Of a stretch of DNA of 64,000 nt, positions 24,082-32,881 are shown in pieces (position 1 is the first letter of the stretch; each line of letters begins with the position of its first letter). The translations under genes were made by a program, and so were the position numbers. A model generated the notes under the pieces. The model saw only the letters and a list, made by a program, of their open reading frames with translations. It searched no databases and was not told the origin of the DNA. Origin of the DNA: Oscillospiraceae bacterium (lineage in GTDB: Bacteria > Bacillota > Clostridia > Oscillospirales > Acutalibacteraceae); contig JAIRPV010000042.1 of NCBI GenBank assembly GCA_031256825.1, positions 16,475 to 80,474 of the forward strand, in the 5' to 3' direction.

Positions 24082-24110
24082 ATTGTAGCAGGAAACGCCG
24101 CACATGTCAA
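24082..24110 (-). promoter_or_regulatory. Promoter of the VOC-maf-remB operon
   Basis: Minus strand TTGACA (24105-24110), 17-bp spacer, TACAAT (24082-24087). Confidence 0.85.
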
Positions 24111-24188
24111 GGGGGCCGCGCAAATTATACTTTTTCTGGAAAGAAAAGCGGCAAAAATAGCGGGAGGGCATCAGAAAGGAAACCGGAT

Positions 24189-25472
24189 ATGATCCACATC
24201 ATCGGCGGCGGCCTTGCGGGCGTTGAGGCCGCCTGGCAACTGGCGCGGGCGGGGATCCCCTGCGTGCTCAGCGAGATGAAACCCGCCCGTTTTTCGCCCG
24301 CGCACACCAACGCGGATTTAGCGGAACTGGTCTGCTCGAATTCCCTGAAAGCGGAGCGGCTGGGTTCGGCGGCGGGCCTGCTGAAGGAAGAGATGCGGCG
24401 GCTGGGATCGCTGAGCCTGGCTGTTGCGCAAGATTGCCGGGTGCCCGCGGGCGGCGCGCTTGCGGTTGACCGCGATCGGTTTTCCCGGGGAATCACGGCG
24501 GCAATTGCGTCAGAGCCGCTGATCCGGCTGCGGCGGGAAGAGATCGCCAAACTGCCCTGCGAAGGGCCTGTTATTGTAGCGGCAGGGCCGCTGTGTTCCG
24601 ACGCGCTGTCGGCCGATATCCAGCGGTTCTGCGGCGGCGGCCTGCACTTCTACGACGCGGCGGCGCCCATTGTTACAGCGGAAAGCGTTGATCGGACGCA
24701 CTGCTTCGCGGCTTCGCGCTACGGGAACGGCGGGGAAGAAGACTATCTCAATTGCCCGCTGAACCGGGAGGAATACGAGGCCTTTGAGGCGGCGCTGGTT
24801 TCCGCTGAGCGGGCGCGGCTGCACGACTTCGACGTCTACGAGGGCTGTATGCCCATCGAAGTGCTGGCCGCGCGCGGGCGCGACGCCATTCGCTTCGGGC
24901 CGATGAAGCCCGTGGGGCTGCGCGACCCGGCCACAGGCCGCCGCCCCTGGGCGGTTTTGCAATTGCGGCGCGAAAACGCCGGCGGCACGCTGCTCAACCT
25001 GGTAGGGTTCCAGACGAACCTGACCTTTGGCGAGCAACGGCGCGTGTTTGGGATGATTCCCGCGCTGCGGGCGGCGGAATTTGTGCGCTTTGGCGTAATG
25101 CACCGCAACACATTTTTGGATTCCCCACGCCTGTTGGGCCCGGATTATCAGGCGCGAAGCCGCCCCGGACTATGGTTCGCCGGGCAAATCACCGGCGTGG
25201 AAGGCTATATGGAATCCGCGGGGAGCGGGATTTTGGCCGGGCGCAACGCGGCGCGCGCGCTGCGGGGCCAACCGCCGCTTGTTTTGCCCGCCGCCACCAT
25301 GCTCGGCGCGCTCAGCCGCTACATCAGCGACCCGGGCGTCAAGCGCTTTGAACCGATGGGGGCCAGTTTTGGCTTGCTGCCGCCGCTGGATGAGAAGATC
25401 CGCGACAAACGCGAACGCTATGAGCGCCTGGCGGCGCGGGCGCTGACCGCACTGGATGCGGCAACCGGCTAA
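24189..25472 (+). CDS. trmFO: tRNA (m5U54) methyltransferase, folate/FAD type
   Basis: A 427-aa TrmFO. It makes ribothymidine at position 54 of tRNA using methylene-tetrahydrofolate and FADH2, the usual enzyme in Gram-positives. Seen: the FAD motif [17 protein letters not shown] at the N-terminus, the family block [32 protein letters not shown], and [15 protein letters not shown] near the C-terminus. The ATG at 24189 precedes the FAD motif directly. It stands between the VOC operon promoter and metY. Confidence 0.95.
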   Translation: MIHIIGGGLAGVEAAWQLARAGIPCVLSEMKPARFSPAHTNADLAELVCSNSLKAERLGSAAGLLKEEMRRLGSLSLAVAQDCRVPAGGALAVDRDRFSRGITAAIASEPLIRLRREEIAKLPCEGPVIVAAGPLCSDALSADIQRFCGGGLHFYDAAAPIVTAESVDRTHCFAASRYGNGGEEDYLNCPLNREEYEAFEAALVSAERARLHDFDVYEGCMPIEVLAARGRDAIRFGPMKPVGLRDPATGRRPWAVLQLRRENAGGTLLNLVGFQTNLTFGEQRRVFGMIPALRAAEFVRFGVMHRNTFLDSPRLLGPDYQARSRPGLWFAGQITGVEGYMESAGSGILAGRNAARALRGQPPLVLPAATMLGALSRYISDPGVKRFEPMGASFGLLPPLDEKIRDKRERYERLAARALTALDAATG

Positions 25473-25512
25473 CCCGCCGGGCGCAGCACAAAAAATTTTC
25501 TTAAAAAACCCC

Positions 25513-25541
25513 TTGACAAGTTGCCAATTTTGTGCTATAAT
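25513..25541 (+). promoter_or_regulatory. Promoter of metY-cysK
   Basis: TTGACA (25513-25518), 17-bp spacer, TATAAT (25536-25541). The nearby inverted repeat CTATACCGATAG (25546-25557) could be the site of an Rrf2-type cysteine regulator; this is inference. Confidence 0.9.
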
Positions 25542-25576
25542 CATACTATACCGATAGGAAAGGATGAAATTGAAGA

Positions 25577-26863
25577 ATGAGTGATTACAAATTTGAGACC
25601 CTGGCTCTGCACGTGGGGCAGGAGCAGCCCGATTCCGCGACCGACGCGCGCGCCGTGCCGATTTACGCGACCACCTCCTATGTGTTCAAGGATTCCGCTA
25701 CGGCGGCGGGCCGCTTTGCGCTGGCGGTGCCCGGCAATATCTATTCGCGCCTGATGAACCCCACCAACGACGTTTTTGAGAAACGCATTGCGGCGCTGGA
25801 GGGCGGCGCGGCGGCTTTGGCCACAGCTTCGGGCGCGGCGGCAGTCACCTACGCGGTGCAAAACATTGCCCGCGCGGGCGACCACATCATCTCAGACGTG
25901 CGCATTTACGGCGGCACCTACAACCTGTTCCAGAACACCTTCCACGACATCGGCATTGAGACGAGCTTTGTGGACGGCGGCGACCCCGCGAATTTTGAGG
26001 CGGCGATTCGGCCCAACACAAAGGCAATCTTTTTCGAGACCCTCGGCAATCCGAATTCCACTGTAGTGGATGTAGAGGCGGTTGTGGCGATTGCCCACAA
26101 GCACGGCATCCCCGTGATCGTGGACAATACCTTTGCCACGCCTTATCTTTACCGGCCCATTGAGCACGGCGTTGATGTGGTGGTACACAGCGCAACCAAG
26201 TTCATTGGCGGGCACGGGCTGGCCATTGGCGGCGTGATTGTGGATTCCGGCAACTTCGACTGGGCGCAGAACGACAAATTCCCGGGGCTTTCGCAGCCAA
26301 ACCCGAGTTACCACGGCGTGGTGTTCACGCAGGCCTGCGGCAACCTGGCGTATATTCTGAAAATCCGCACCACGCTCATGCGCGATACGGGCGCGGCTCT
26401 CAGCCCGTTCCACTCTTTCCTGTTTATCCAGGGGCTTGAGACGCTCAGCCTGCGCGTCGAGCGCCACGTGGAAAACGCGCTGAAGGTTGTGGAATATCTT
26501 GCCGGCCACCCGCAGGTCATAAAAGTGAATCATCCGTCATTGCCGGAGCATCCCGATCATACGCTTTATCAAAGCTATTTCCCGAAGGGCGCTGGCTCCA
26601 TCTTCACCTTCGAAATCAAGGGCGGCGCGGAAGAAGCGAAGAAGTTCACCGAGAGCCTGGAACTATTTTCGCTGCTGGCCAACGTTGCCGACCAGAAGAG
26701 CCTTGTGATCCATCCGGCCAGCACCACGCACAGCCAGATGAGCGAAGACGAACTGCGCGAAGGCGGCATTCTGCCCAACACCGTGCGCCTTTCGGTGGGC
26801 ACGGAGCATATTGAAGACATCATCGCGGATCTGGAACACGGCTTTGCCGCGATCCAGTCATAA
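25577..26863 (+). CDS. metY: O-acetylhomoserine sulfhydrylase
   Basis: A 428-aa Cys/Met-metabolism PLP enzyme, of the length and sequence type of O-acetylhomoserine aminocarboxypropyltransferase, which joins sulfide (or a thiol) to O-acetylhomoserine to give homocysteine. Seen: [21 protein letters not shown], the cofactor-binding Lys in [13 protein letters not shown], and [11 protein letters not shown] near the C-terminus. It heads a sulfur-assimilation pair with cysK, 68 nt on, under a consensus promoter. Confidence 0.95.
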   Translation: MSDYKFETLALHVGQEQPDSATDARAVPIYATTSYVFKDSATAAGRFALAVPGNIYSRLMNPTNDVFEKRIAALEGGAAALATASGAAAVTYAVQNIARAGDHIISDVRIYGGTYNLFQNTFHDIGIETSFVDGGDPANFEAAIRPNTKAIFFETLGNPNSTVVDVEAVVAIAHKHGIPVIVDNTFATPYLYRPIEHGVDVVVHSATKFIGGHGLAIGGVIVDSGNFDWAQNDKFPGLSQPNPSYHGVVFTQACGNLAYILKIRTTLMRDTGAALSPFHSFLFIQGLETLSLRVERHVENALKVVEYLAGHPQVIKVNHPSLPEHPDHTLYQSYFPKGAGSIFTFEIKGGAEEAKKFTESLELFSLLANVADQKSLVIHPASTTHSQMSEDELREGGILPNTVRLSVGTEHIEDIIADLEHGFAAIQS

Positions 26864-26931
26864 TCGCTCTCTGAGCAAAAACGCGTATTCTTAACAAACC
26901 ATATAACAGCATTACGACAGGGGGGAACACC

Positions 26932-27861
26932 ATGCCAATCTACCAATCCATCGCGGAACTCATCGGCAACACTCCTTTGCTGGCCCTGGATGGCTACGCG
27001 CGGGGCAAGAACCTCGGCGCGCGCATTCTGGGAAAGCTGGAGTACTTCAACCCGGCGGGCAGTGTGAAAGATCGCATTGCCAAAGCTATGATTGAGCAGG
27101 CCGAAGCGGCGGGCGAGCTAAAACCAGGCAGCATTATCATTGAACCCACCAGCGGGAACACGGGCATTGGCCTGGCCAGCATTGCCGCGGCCAAAGGCTA
27201 CGAAATTATCCTGACAATGCCCGAGACCATGAGCGTGGAGCGCCGCAATCTTCTGGCGGCCTACGGCGCGAAGCTTGTGCTGACAGAAGGGGCCAAGGGC
27301 ATGAAAGGCGCCATCGCCAGAGCGGAGGAACTGCATGCCCAAACGCCGGGCAGCTTTATTCCCAGCCAGTTCGAGAACCCCACCAACCCGGCGATTCATA
27401 AGGCGACCACCGGCCCGGAAATCTGGAACGACACCGAGGGCCATGTGGATATTTTTGTGGCGGGCATTGGCACGGGGGGCACCATTTCAGGCGCGGGCGA
27501 ATACCTGAAGGAAAAGAACCCCGACTTAACGATCGTTGCCGTGGAACCGGCTGATTCGCCGGTGCTCAGCCGCGGCACAGCGGGGCCGCACAAAATCCAG
27601 GGCATTGGCGCGGGCTTTGTACCGAAGACGCTGAACACGGATATCTACGACGAAATTATTACCGCCAAGCACGAGGATGCGTTTGCCGCGGCGCAGCAGC
27701 TGGCCGCCGCGCAAGGCGTGCTGGTGGGCATCAGCTCGGGCGCGGCGCTCTGGGCTGCCGCGCAGGTTGCGGCCCGGCCGGAAAACGAGGGCAAGGTCAT
27801 CGTGGCCATTTTGCCCGACACGGGCGAGCGCTATTTGAGCACGCCGTTGTTCGCTAAGTGA
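26932..27861 (+). CDS. cysK: Cysteine synthase (O-acetylserine sulfhydrylase)
   Basis: A 309-aa fold-II PLP enzyme that makes cysteine from O-acetylserine and sulfide. Seen: [10 protein letters not shown] at the start, the PLP-binding Lys in [12 protein letters not shown], the [10 protein letters not shown] substrate loop, the glycine-rich [12 protein letters not shown] phosphate cup, and [11 protein letters not shown] near the C-terminus. A strong GGGGGG site precedes the ATG. It is likely co-transcribed with metY and ends at a bidirectional terminator. Confidence 0.97.
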   Translation: MPIYQSIAELIGNTPLLALDGYARGKNLGARILGKLEYFNPAGSVKDRIAKAMIEQAEAAGELKPGSIIIEPTSGNTGIGLASIAAAKGYEIILTMPETMSVERRNLLAAYGAKLVLTEGAKGMKGAIARAEELHAQTPGSFIPSQFENPTNPAIHKATTGPEIWNDTEGHVDIFVAGIGTGGTISGAGEYLKEKNPDLTIVAVEPADSPVLSRGTAGPHKIQGIGAGFVPKTLNTDIYDEIITAKHEDAFAAAQQLAAAQGVLVGISSGAALWAAAQVAARPENEGKVIVAILPDTGERYLSTPLFAK

Positions 27862-27869
27862 GACCGCAA

Positions 27870-27905
27870 AAAAGCGCCGCCCTTCTGCGGAGGGGCGGCG
27901 CTTTT
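27870..27905. terminator. Bidirectional terminator between cysK and the IIC-like gene
   Basis: AAAAGCGCCGCCC pairs with GGGGCGGCGCTTTT around a 9-nt loop. The A-run and T-run flanks let it stop transcripts from both sides; both converging genes end next to it. Confidence 0.93.
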
Positions 27906-27917
27906 GGTTTGCCTGTT

Positions 27918-29306
27918 TCAACGCTGCGCGAATTTTTTTGCCAGGCCGCGCATTTCCAGAACGATATCGCCCGTTGGTTCCACATAAGTACCGCGGCGCA
28001 GCTGGCCCTTCACCTGGAACGATCGCAGCAGGAACATCACCAGCCCGCCAACAAGGCCTCCCGCTAAGATGAGGAAGAACAGCGGCAGGCGGCAGCGGAG
28101 CCAATCGCCCGAGCGCAGGGGCAGCGTAAACGAAAGATAAATTTCGCCGCGCCGCAGCAGTTCGGTCATTGTCATGCCTGTGCCATATTTCGGCAGTTCC
28201 GTGAGGTAGGATGTGTTCACAATCCCGGCCGCAGCGGTGACAAGGCCGGTGAACCCGCAGCCTGCCATAAGCCCGGGGATGACGCTCAGCGGCGAACGCA
28301 GCGCGAAAGGCATGCTGAACGCCACGGTGAGCTTTACGTTTTCGAAAAACGCGTTGATTGGCCCGCTGACAGCCAGATTAAAATCGTCGTTATCCAGAGC
28401 GGGGCGCCGGCGCAGCTTCGCTAAGAGCGTCATAAACAACGGGCACCAGCCAAAGGCGATGAAGCACGCGCCGTAGATGGTCAGCAGCCGCGCGTCGCCC
28501 GCGTAAAACGCCGCGCAGGCCGCGCCGAACGCCGCCATGGAAAGCGGGCCAATGACGTCGAAACCGACCATCAGGCCCATAAGCAGGCCTGTGAGCGGGA
28601 TGTGGCTGCGCGCAAGAGAGGACAACGCCTCCTGCGCCCAAACGCCGAGCGCGCCGAAGGGTTTTTGGATGCCGTAGCGCACCAAAAGAAAGGTCAGCGC
28701 GGCGCTGGCCACAGGGATGATCAAGACCAGCACAATCAGATCCACCTGCTCAAGCAGCTGTTCGCCCGTGAGATTCAGCTTTTTGGCCAAGCCTAGTTTT
28801 TGGAGCGGTTGATCCAGCTTTTTGCCCAGCGATATCTTTGCGTTGTGCCAGCCCGCATATAAAAATTTGATGAGCAGCGCGCAAAACAGCGCCATAACAA
28901 AATAGCCCAAATAGCCGATGTTGACCCCGCCGCCGTTATTGAGCGGCGCAGCGAAAAAAGCGAAGTAGCCCTCTTGCGCGTGGATCGGCGTGCCGGAGGC
29001 GAAATGGGCGAAATAAACCGAAAGCGCCAGCCCCGGCGCCAGCCCCGGCAGCCCCGCGATAAGATAACAGAGCACAGCCGAAAGGGATATCATAAAGAAA
29101 TCGGTACCCCAGAAAAGGATGAACCATAAAATGCGCTCGTTGGCTGGCTCAAGCGCGCCGAGCATGTGCTGCACGCCGAGGATGTTTTGCACCACGAAGA
29201 AAAAGCCCGCGCCCAGCGCGCCGAACAGCTGCACAAGGAAGAGGATGGCGGTGGTGCGGTAGATTTTTGCCCGCGTATCTTTGATCAGAGGGGCTAGTTT
29301 ATGCAT
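27918..29306 (-). CDS. Fructose-type PTS EIIC-like permease
   Basis: A 462-aa polytopic protein with about nine or ten helices. The block LMGLMVGFDVIGPLSMAAFG matches the MAFDxGGPxNKxA signature of fructose-family PTS EIIC domains; GYLGYFVMALFCALLIKFL and the repeated-glycine NNGGGVNIG loop also fit. The family carries sugars that are phosphorylated by attached or partner EIIA/EIIB domains; none are fused or adjacent here. It has its own promoter (29337-29365). Sugar and coupling are unknown. Confidence 0.72.
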   Translation of the reverse strand: MHKLAPLIKDTRAKIYRTTAILFLVQLFGALGAGFFFVVQNILGVQHMLGALEPANERILWFILFWGTDFFMISLSAVLCYLIAGLPGLAPGLALSVYFAHFASGTPIHAQEGYFAFFAAPLNNGGGVNIGYLGYFVMALFCALLIKFLYAGWHNAKISLGKKLDQPLQKLGLAKKLNLTGEQLLEQVDLIVLVLIIPVASAALTFLLVRYGIQKPFGALGVWAQEALSSLARSHIPLTGLLMGLMVGFDVIGPLSMAAFGAACAAFYAGDARLLTIYGACFIAFGWCPLFMTLLAKLRRRPALDNDDFNLAVSGPINAFFENVKLTVAFSMPFALRSPLSVIPGLMAGCGFTGLVTAAAGIVNTSYLTELPKYGTGMTMTELLRRGEIYLSFTLPLRSGDWLRCRLPLFFLILAGGLVGGLVMFLLRSFQVKGQLRRGTYVEPTGDIVLEMRGLAKKFAQR

Positions 29307-29336
29307 GAAAGCACAACCTTTCTTGCGTTTTAGCCC

Positions 29337-29365
29337 ATTATAGCACACTTTGCCAAATAATGCAA
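29337..29365 (-). promoter_or_regulatory. Promoter of the EIIC-like gene
   Basis: Minus strand TTGCAT (29360-29365), 17-bp spacer, TATAAT (29337-29342). Confidence 0.82.
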
Positions 29366-29492
29366 GCACGAAAAAGCGGGGGCTTCCCAGCAAAGCTTCT
29401 TCTGCCAGAACCGCAACACGATTCGCGCAGCTACGACAGGCTTGCTGAAGTTTTGCCTTGGGTTGTAACGCGCGGCGCGCCAAATATATTGC

Positions 29493-29521
29493 TTGCATTT
29501 TTAGCCCGCGTCAGGTATAAT
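29493..29521 (+). promoter_or_regulatory. Promoter of yhaM
   Basis: TTGCAT (29493-29498), 17-bp spacer, TATAAT (29516-29521). Confidence 0.85.
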
Positions 29522-29553
29522 AAGAAAAAGAACTATGGGAACAGGAGAGCGTT

Positions 29554-30510
29554 ATGAATTTTACCTGCGTCAACAACGCCACAGGGGCCTTGGAGGGCTA
29601 TTGCCTGATCAAAACCGCCGAACAAAAAACAACCCAGAAAGGGCTGCCCTACCTTGACATGCTGCTGATGGATGCGGACGGGGAAATCACCGCGAAATTT
29701 TGGGATTACCGGCCCGAAGCCCACGGCAATTTTGCGCCCAACGAGCTTGTGAAAGTGCGCGGCACGGTTTCGGTCTATAACGGGCAGGATCAGTTCCGCG
29801 TCGAGCGCTTGCGCCGGGCCGACGAACGCGACGACGTGCGCATGGAGGATTTTGTGCCTTCCGCGCCGGAGACCGGGGAGGATATGCTGGCGGAGATTGT
29901 TCTGACGGCAGAGTCGTTTGTCAATCAAGACCTGCGCCGGCTTGTGCTTTCCATATTGGAAGAGCGGCGCGCGCAGCTGCTCTATTGGCCGGCGGCCTTC
30001 CGGCTGCATCACGCTGTGCGGGCGGGGCTGCTCTGGCATACGCTGAGCATGCTGCGCCTGGCGCGGGCGATTGCGCCGCTTTATCCGCAGCTCAACGCCG
30101 AACTGCTCTACACCGGAGTGATTCTGCACGACATTGAAAAGCTAACGGAATTCGACGTGCCGCCGACGGGCCTGGCTTCCGGCTATACCCTGAAGGGCAA
30201 TCTGGTAGGGCATCTGGTGGGCGGCGCGGTCTATCTGGAGCAAAAGGCCCGGGAACTGGAGCTGCCGGACGAACTGCTGATCCTCTTGCAGCATATGTTG
30301 ATTTCTCACCATGGCGAGCCGGAGTTTGGCGCGGCCATGCGGCCTATGTTCCTCGAGGCCGAAGTGCTCAGCGAAATCGACCTGCTTGACGCGCGCGTCA
30401 ACGAAGTGAGCGCCGCGCTGGCGGGCGTGGAACCGGGGGCGTTCACGAGCAAAATCTGGGCCATGGATAACCGCAAGTTTTATAAGCACACCTATGAGGC
30501 GCAGGGCTGA
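29554..30510 (+). CDS. yhaM: YhaM-like 3'-5' exoribonuclease (OB fold plus HD domain)
   Basis: A 318-aa protein with an N-terminal OB-fold nucleic-acid domain (residues 1-90: GYCLIKTAEQKTTQKGLPYL, ITAKFWD) and a C-terminal HD hydrolase domain (HHAVRAGLLWHTLSML, GVILHDIEKL and HHGEPEFG). YhaM trims single-stranded RNA and can act on DNA, with Mn or Co at the HD site. A GGAGAG site precedes the ATG. The radical-SAM-associated gene follows after 60 nt. Confidence 0.92.
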   Translation: MNFTCVNNATGALEGYCLIKTAEQKTTQKGLPYLDMLLMDADGEITAKFWDYRPEAHGNFAPNELVKVRGTVSVYNGQDQFRVERLRRADERDDVRMEDFVPSAPETGEDMLAEIVLTAESFVNQDLRRLVLSILEERRAQLLYWPAAFRLHHAVRAGLLWHTLSMLRLARAIAPLYPQLNAELLYTGVILHDIEKLTEFDVPPTGLASGYTLKGNLVGHLVGGAVYLEQKARELELPDELLILLQHMLISHHGEPEFGAAMRPMFLEAEVLSEIDLLDARVNEVSAALAGVEPGAFTSKIWAMDNRKFYKHTYEAQG

Positions 30511-30570
30511 ATACGAACCAGAACGCGCCCCAGGCCCCGGCGATTCTATGATACCGAAAGAGGAAACCAT

Positions 30571-31218
30571 ATGCAGCAGGCCATGCACCCTGTCCGCCTG
30601 ACATTTGAAAAACGCGGGCGCGCGATTTATATTTCGCATTTGGATTTGATGCGCGCCATGTCCCGCGCGGTGCGCCGGGCGGCGCTGCCGCTCTGGTATA
30701 CCGAAGGCTTCCATCCGCATCCCTATTTGTCGTTCCCGCTGCCGCTGCCGCTGGGGCAGGAGGCTCTGCGCGAAGCTGTTGATTTGCGGCTGCTGGAACC
30801 CATGCCGCCGGACGAAATTGTGCGGCGCATGAACGAAGCCCTGCCCGGGGGCTTGCGCGTGCTGCGGGCGGGGGAACCCTGGTGCGGCGCGGGCGAGATT
30901 GCGGCGGCGGAGTATGAAATTTCGTTTGTCTGCAAGGATATCGAAACAACAAGGCAGGCGATGGCCGCAGGATCGCTGACCATCAAAAAGATGGGCAAGC
31001 AGGGGCACAGGAAGGTGGAAAAAGAGATTGCGCTGGCCCCGCTGCTGGTTTCGTATGAGCTGACGCAAGGGAACGACCGCGCGCTGCTGGGCTGCGTTTT
31101 GGCGGCGGGGAGCGAACGGAACCTGAACCCGGCGCTGCTGGTGGAAGCTTTGGGCGGCGAAGCGCCGCGCATATGCCGAACACGCCTGCTGCGCGGGGAT
31201 GGGCAGGAATGGGAATGA
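30571..31218 (+). CDS. TIGR03936-family radical-SAM-associated protein
   Basis: A 215-aa DUF2344/TIGR03936 protein. Family marks: LTFEKRGRAIYISHLDLMRAMSRA, the YTEGFHPHPYLSFPLPLPLG block and the NPALLVEALG region. It usually stands next to, or is fused to, a B12-binding radical SAM protein (TIGR03960) upstream of rng and the L21/L27 ribosomal genes. Here no radical SAM gene is adjacent. The molecular role is not established; an RNA- or ribosome-linked role is suspected from its common neighbours. Confidence 0.85.
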   Translation: MQQAMHPVRLTFEKRGRAIYISHLDLMRAMSRAVRRAALPLWYTEGFHPHPYLSFPLPLPLGQEALREAVDLRLLEPMPPDEIVRRMNEALPGGLRVLRAGEPWCGAGEIAAAEYEISFVCKDIETTRQAMAAGSLTIKKMGKQGHRKVEKEIALAPLLVSYELTQGNDRALLGCVLAAGSERNLNPALLVEALGGEAPRICRTRLLRGDGQEWE

Positions 31219-31236
31219 TCCCGCAGCGAAATGGTG

Positions 31237-31265
31237 TTGACAACGCCCGCCCGACGGTGTATAAT
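31237..31265 (+). promoter_or_regulatory. Promoter of the DUF5058 operon
   Basis: TTGACA (31237-31242), 17-bp spacer, TATAAT (31260-31265), about 160 nt ahead of the first large gene, leaving room for a leader. Confidence 0.92.
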
Positions 31266-31293
31266 GTTTAAAAAGGGCGGCGGGAGGGACTTT

Positions 31294-31410
31294 TTGACGA
31301 AATTGGGGAAGAGAATGAAACCCCGTTCGCCGGAGCGAAGGACGGGGTTATCATTATTTTTTCTGAGCAAGAAAACCTGCGATTTTATTGGAGAAATATG
31401 CAAATCATAA
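31294..31410 (+). CDS. Possible 38-residue leader peptide
   Basis: A TTG with GGGAGGG 6-7 nt upstream opens a frame of 38 codons (MTKLGKRMKPRSPERRTG, then LSLFFLSKK, ending in ICKS) and stops 15 nt before the DUF5058 start. Its coding region runs through the terminator-like hairpin at 31319-31362. That layout is typical of a translated leader that controls a terminator. It could also be a chance frame. Confidence 0.35.
   Translation: MTKLGKRMKPRSPERRTGLSLFFLSKKTCDFIGEICKS
31319..31362 (+). terminator. Intrinsic terminator in the leader (attenuator candidate)
   Basis: AACCCCGT pairs with ACGGGGTT, with an inner TCGC/GCGA stem and CGGA loop, then ATCATTATTTTTT. It lies between the promoter at 31237 and the gene it serves, so read-through must be needed for expression. 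Confidence 0.8.
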
Positions 31411-31425
31411 AAGGAGTTGCTGTAG

Positions 31426-32196
31426 ATGGACTTTAAACAAAGCGCGTTCATGTACGCCTTGGGCGGGGCGGTTGTTGTGTTCGTTACGGTGCAGTCGCTG
31501 TTCTTCCTGCGCAAGGCGTGGAGGCGCGGGCGCGAGATCGGCATTTCCGCGCAAACGCTGCGCGGCGTGGTAACTTCCAGCGTGCTTTTTACCGTTGCGC
31601 CGTCTTTGGCCATAGCGGCCACGGTGCTGGCGCTCTCGAACTCGCTGGGGCTGGTATTGCCATGGATTCGGCTGAGCGTTATCGGCAACCTTTCCTACGA
31701 GGCAACGGCCGCCGCGGCCGCCGCCAGCGGGCTGGGGCTTCCCGGCGGGCTAAATGTCCCCGTGGATGACCCCGCTGCATTTTCGGCCATTGCCTGGGTG
31801 ATGACCATCGGCAGCGTGTTCCCGCTGGTGTTGCTGCCGCTTTTCCTCAAGAAGATCCAGGCAAAAATCGGCAAAGCAGCCGTTGGCAAGGCCGCCTGGA
31901 CCGATCTGATGAGCGCCGCGGCGTTCATCGGGCTGATTGCCGCGTTTGTGGCGCGCGCCATCGCGGGAAAAGGCGAAGCGGACCGCGCGGGCGACGGCGC
32001 GGGGGTGCTTTCGGTGTTGACGCTTGCCACTGCGGTTCTTGTTATGGTGCTGTTGGAATTGCTGATACGCAAACGCGGCTGGAAGTGGGCGGAGCCGTTT
32101 GCCATGCCGCTGAGCATGTTCGCGGCCATGGGCATGGCGGTGGTCTACGCGCATATTTTGCCCGCAAGCGTCGCGTTCCTGGAATGGAGGGGTTGA
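31426..32196 (+). CDS. DUF5058-family integral membrane protein
   Basis: A 256-aa protein with about seven membrane helices (around residues 8-27, 45-68, 110-140, 160-180, 192-215 and 225-250) and a Gly/Ala-rich loop (EATAAAAAASGLGLPGGLNV). It resembles DUF5058 proteins, which have no defined function. It overlaps nothing and is followed after 1 nt by the partner membrane protein, which points to a two-subunit transporter or channel. A GGAG site precedes the ATG. Confidence 0.75.
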   Translation: MDFKQSAFMYALGGAVVVFVTVQSLFFLRKAWRRGREIGISAQTLRGVVTSSVLFTVAPSLAIAATVLALSNSLGLVLPWIRLSVIGNLSYEATAAAAAASGLGLPGGLNVPVDDPAAFSAIAWVMTIGSVFPLVLLPLFLKKIQAKIGKAAVGKAAWTDLMSAAAFIGLIAAFVARAIAGKGEADRAGDGAGVLSVLTLATAVLVMVLLELLIRKRGWKWAEPFAMPLSMFAAMGMAVVYAHILPASVAFLEWRG

Positions 32197-32197
32197 G

Positions 32198-32881
32198 ATG
32201 AAAGCTGAAAAAAGCTATTTCGACAAAGTTCACACCTGGGGGCGCGTTTCCTGCGTTACCTCCCTTGTGTTCATGATGGGCGTTCCCCTGGCAATCACGC
32301 TCCATCTGGATGCTTGGCCGCCGCTTTCGGGGCTGCTGAAGGGTCTGGCCGGGGTGCTCCCCATGTTTTGGACGGTGGCGGTCATAGAGGCCCTGAGTTA
32401 TGGGCCAATCATTGGCAGCGGAGGAGCCTATCTGGCCTTTGTTACGGGGAATATCTCCAACCTGAAATTGCCGTGCGCGATAGCGGCGCTCAAAGGAACC
32501 GGCGCCCGCGCCAACACCGAAGAGGGCGAGGTAATTTCAACCATCGCCGTGGCTTCTTCCGCCATTGCCACAACGGTCATTATCGCGCTGGGCGTGCTGC
32601 TGTTTTCGCCGATTCTGCCGCTGCTGACAGCGGAGGGTTCCCTCGCCGCAACGGCTTTTCAGCAGGTGCTGCCCGCGTTGTTTGGCGCGCTGCTGGCGGG
32701 CTATCTGGGCAAGCACTGGCGCGTTGCCGTAACGCCCGTGCTGGCGGGCGTTTTGGTGCTGGTGTTTGCCCCGGGCTTGCAGGTGGGCGTATTGATCCCG
32801 ATTTTGGTTATCCTATCGCTTGCGGCAGCGCAGGTGATGTGGAAAATAGAAGGAGAAAGGAATCGTTCCAATGGAAAATGA
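32198..32881 (+). CDS. Integral membrane partner of the DUF5058 protein
   Basis: A 227-aa protein with about five or six helices. A conserved-looking loop region reads GPIIGSGGAYLAFVTGNISN then LKLPCAIAALKGTG and NTEEGEVISTIAVASS, which may be the functional site because it is rich in Gly, Ser, Thr and Asn between helices. I do not recognise a named family with certainty. It starts 1 nt after the DUF5058 gene and ends inside the phosphoesterase start (11-nt overlap), so the three are translated as a unit. Confidence 0.7.
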   Translation: MKAEKSYFDKVHTWGRVSCVTSLVFMMGVPLAITLHLDAWPPLSGLLKGLAGVLPMFWTVAVIEALSYGPIIGSGGAYLAFVTGNISNLKLPCAIAALKGTGARANTEEGEVISTIAVASSAIATTVIIALGVLLFSPILPLLTAEGSLAATAFQQVLPALFGALLAGYLGKHWRVAVTPVLAGVLVLVFAPGLQVGVLIPILVILSLAAAQVMWKIEGERNRSNGK

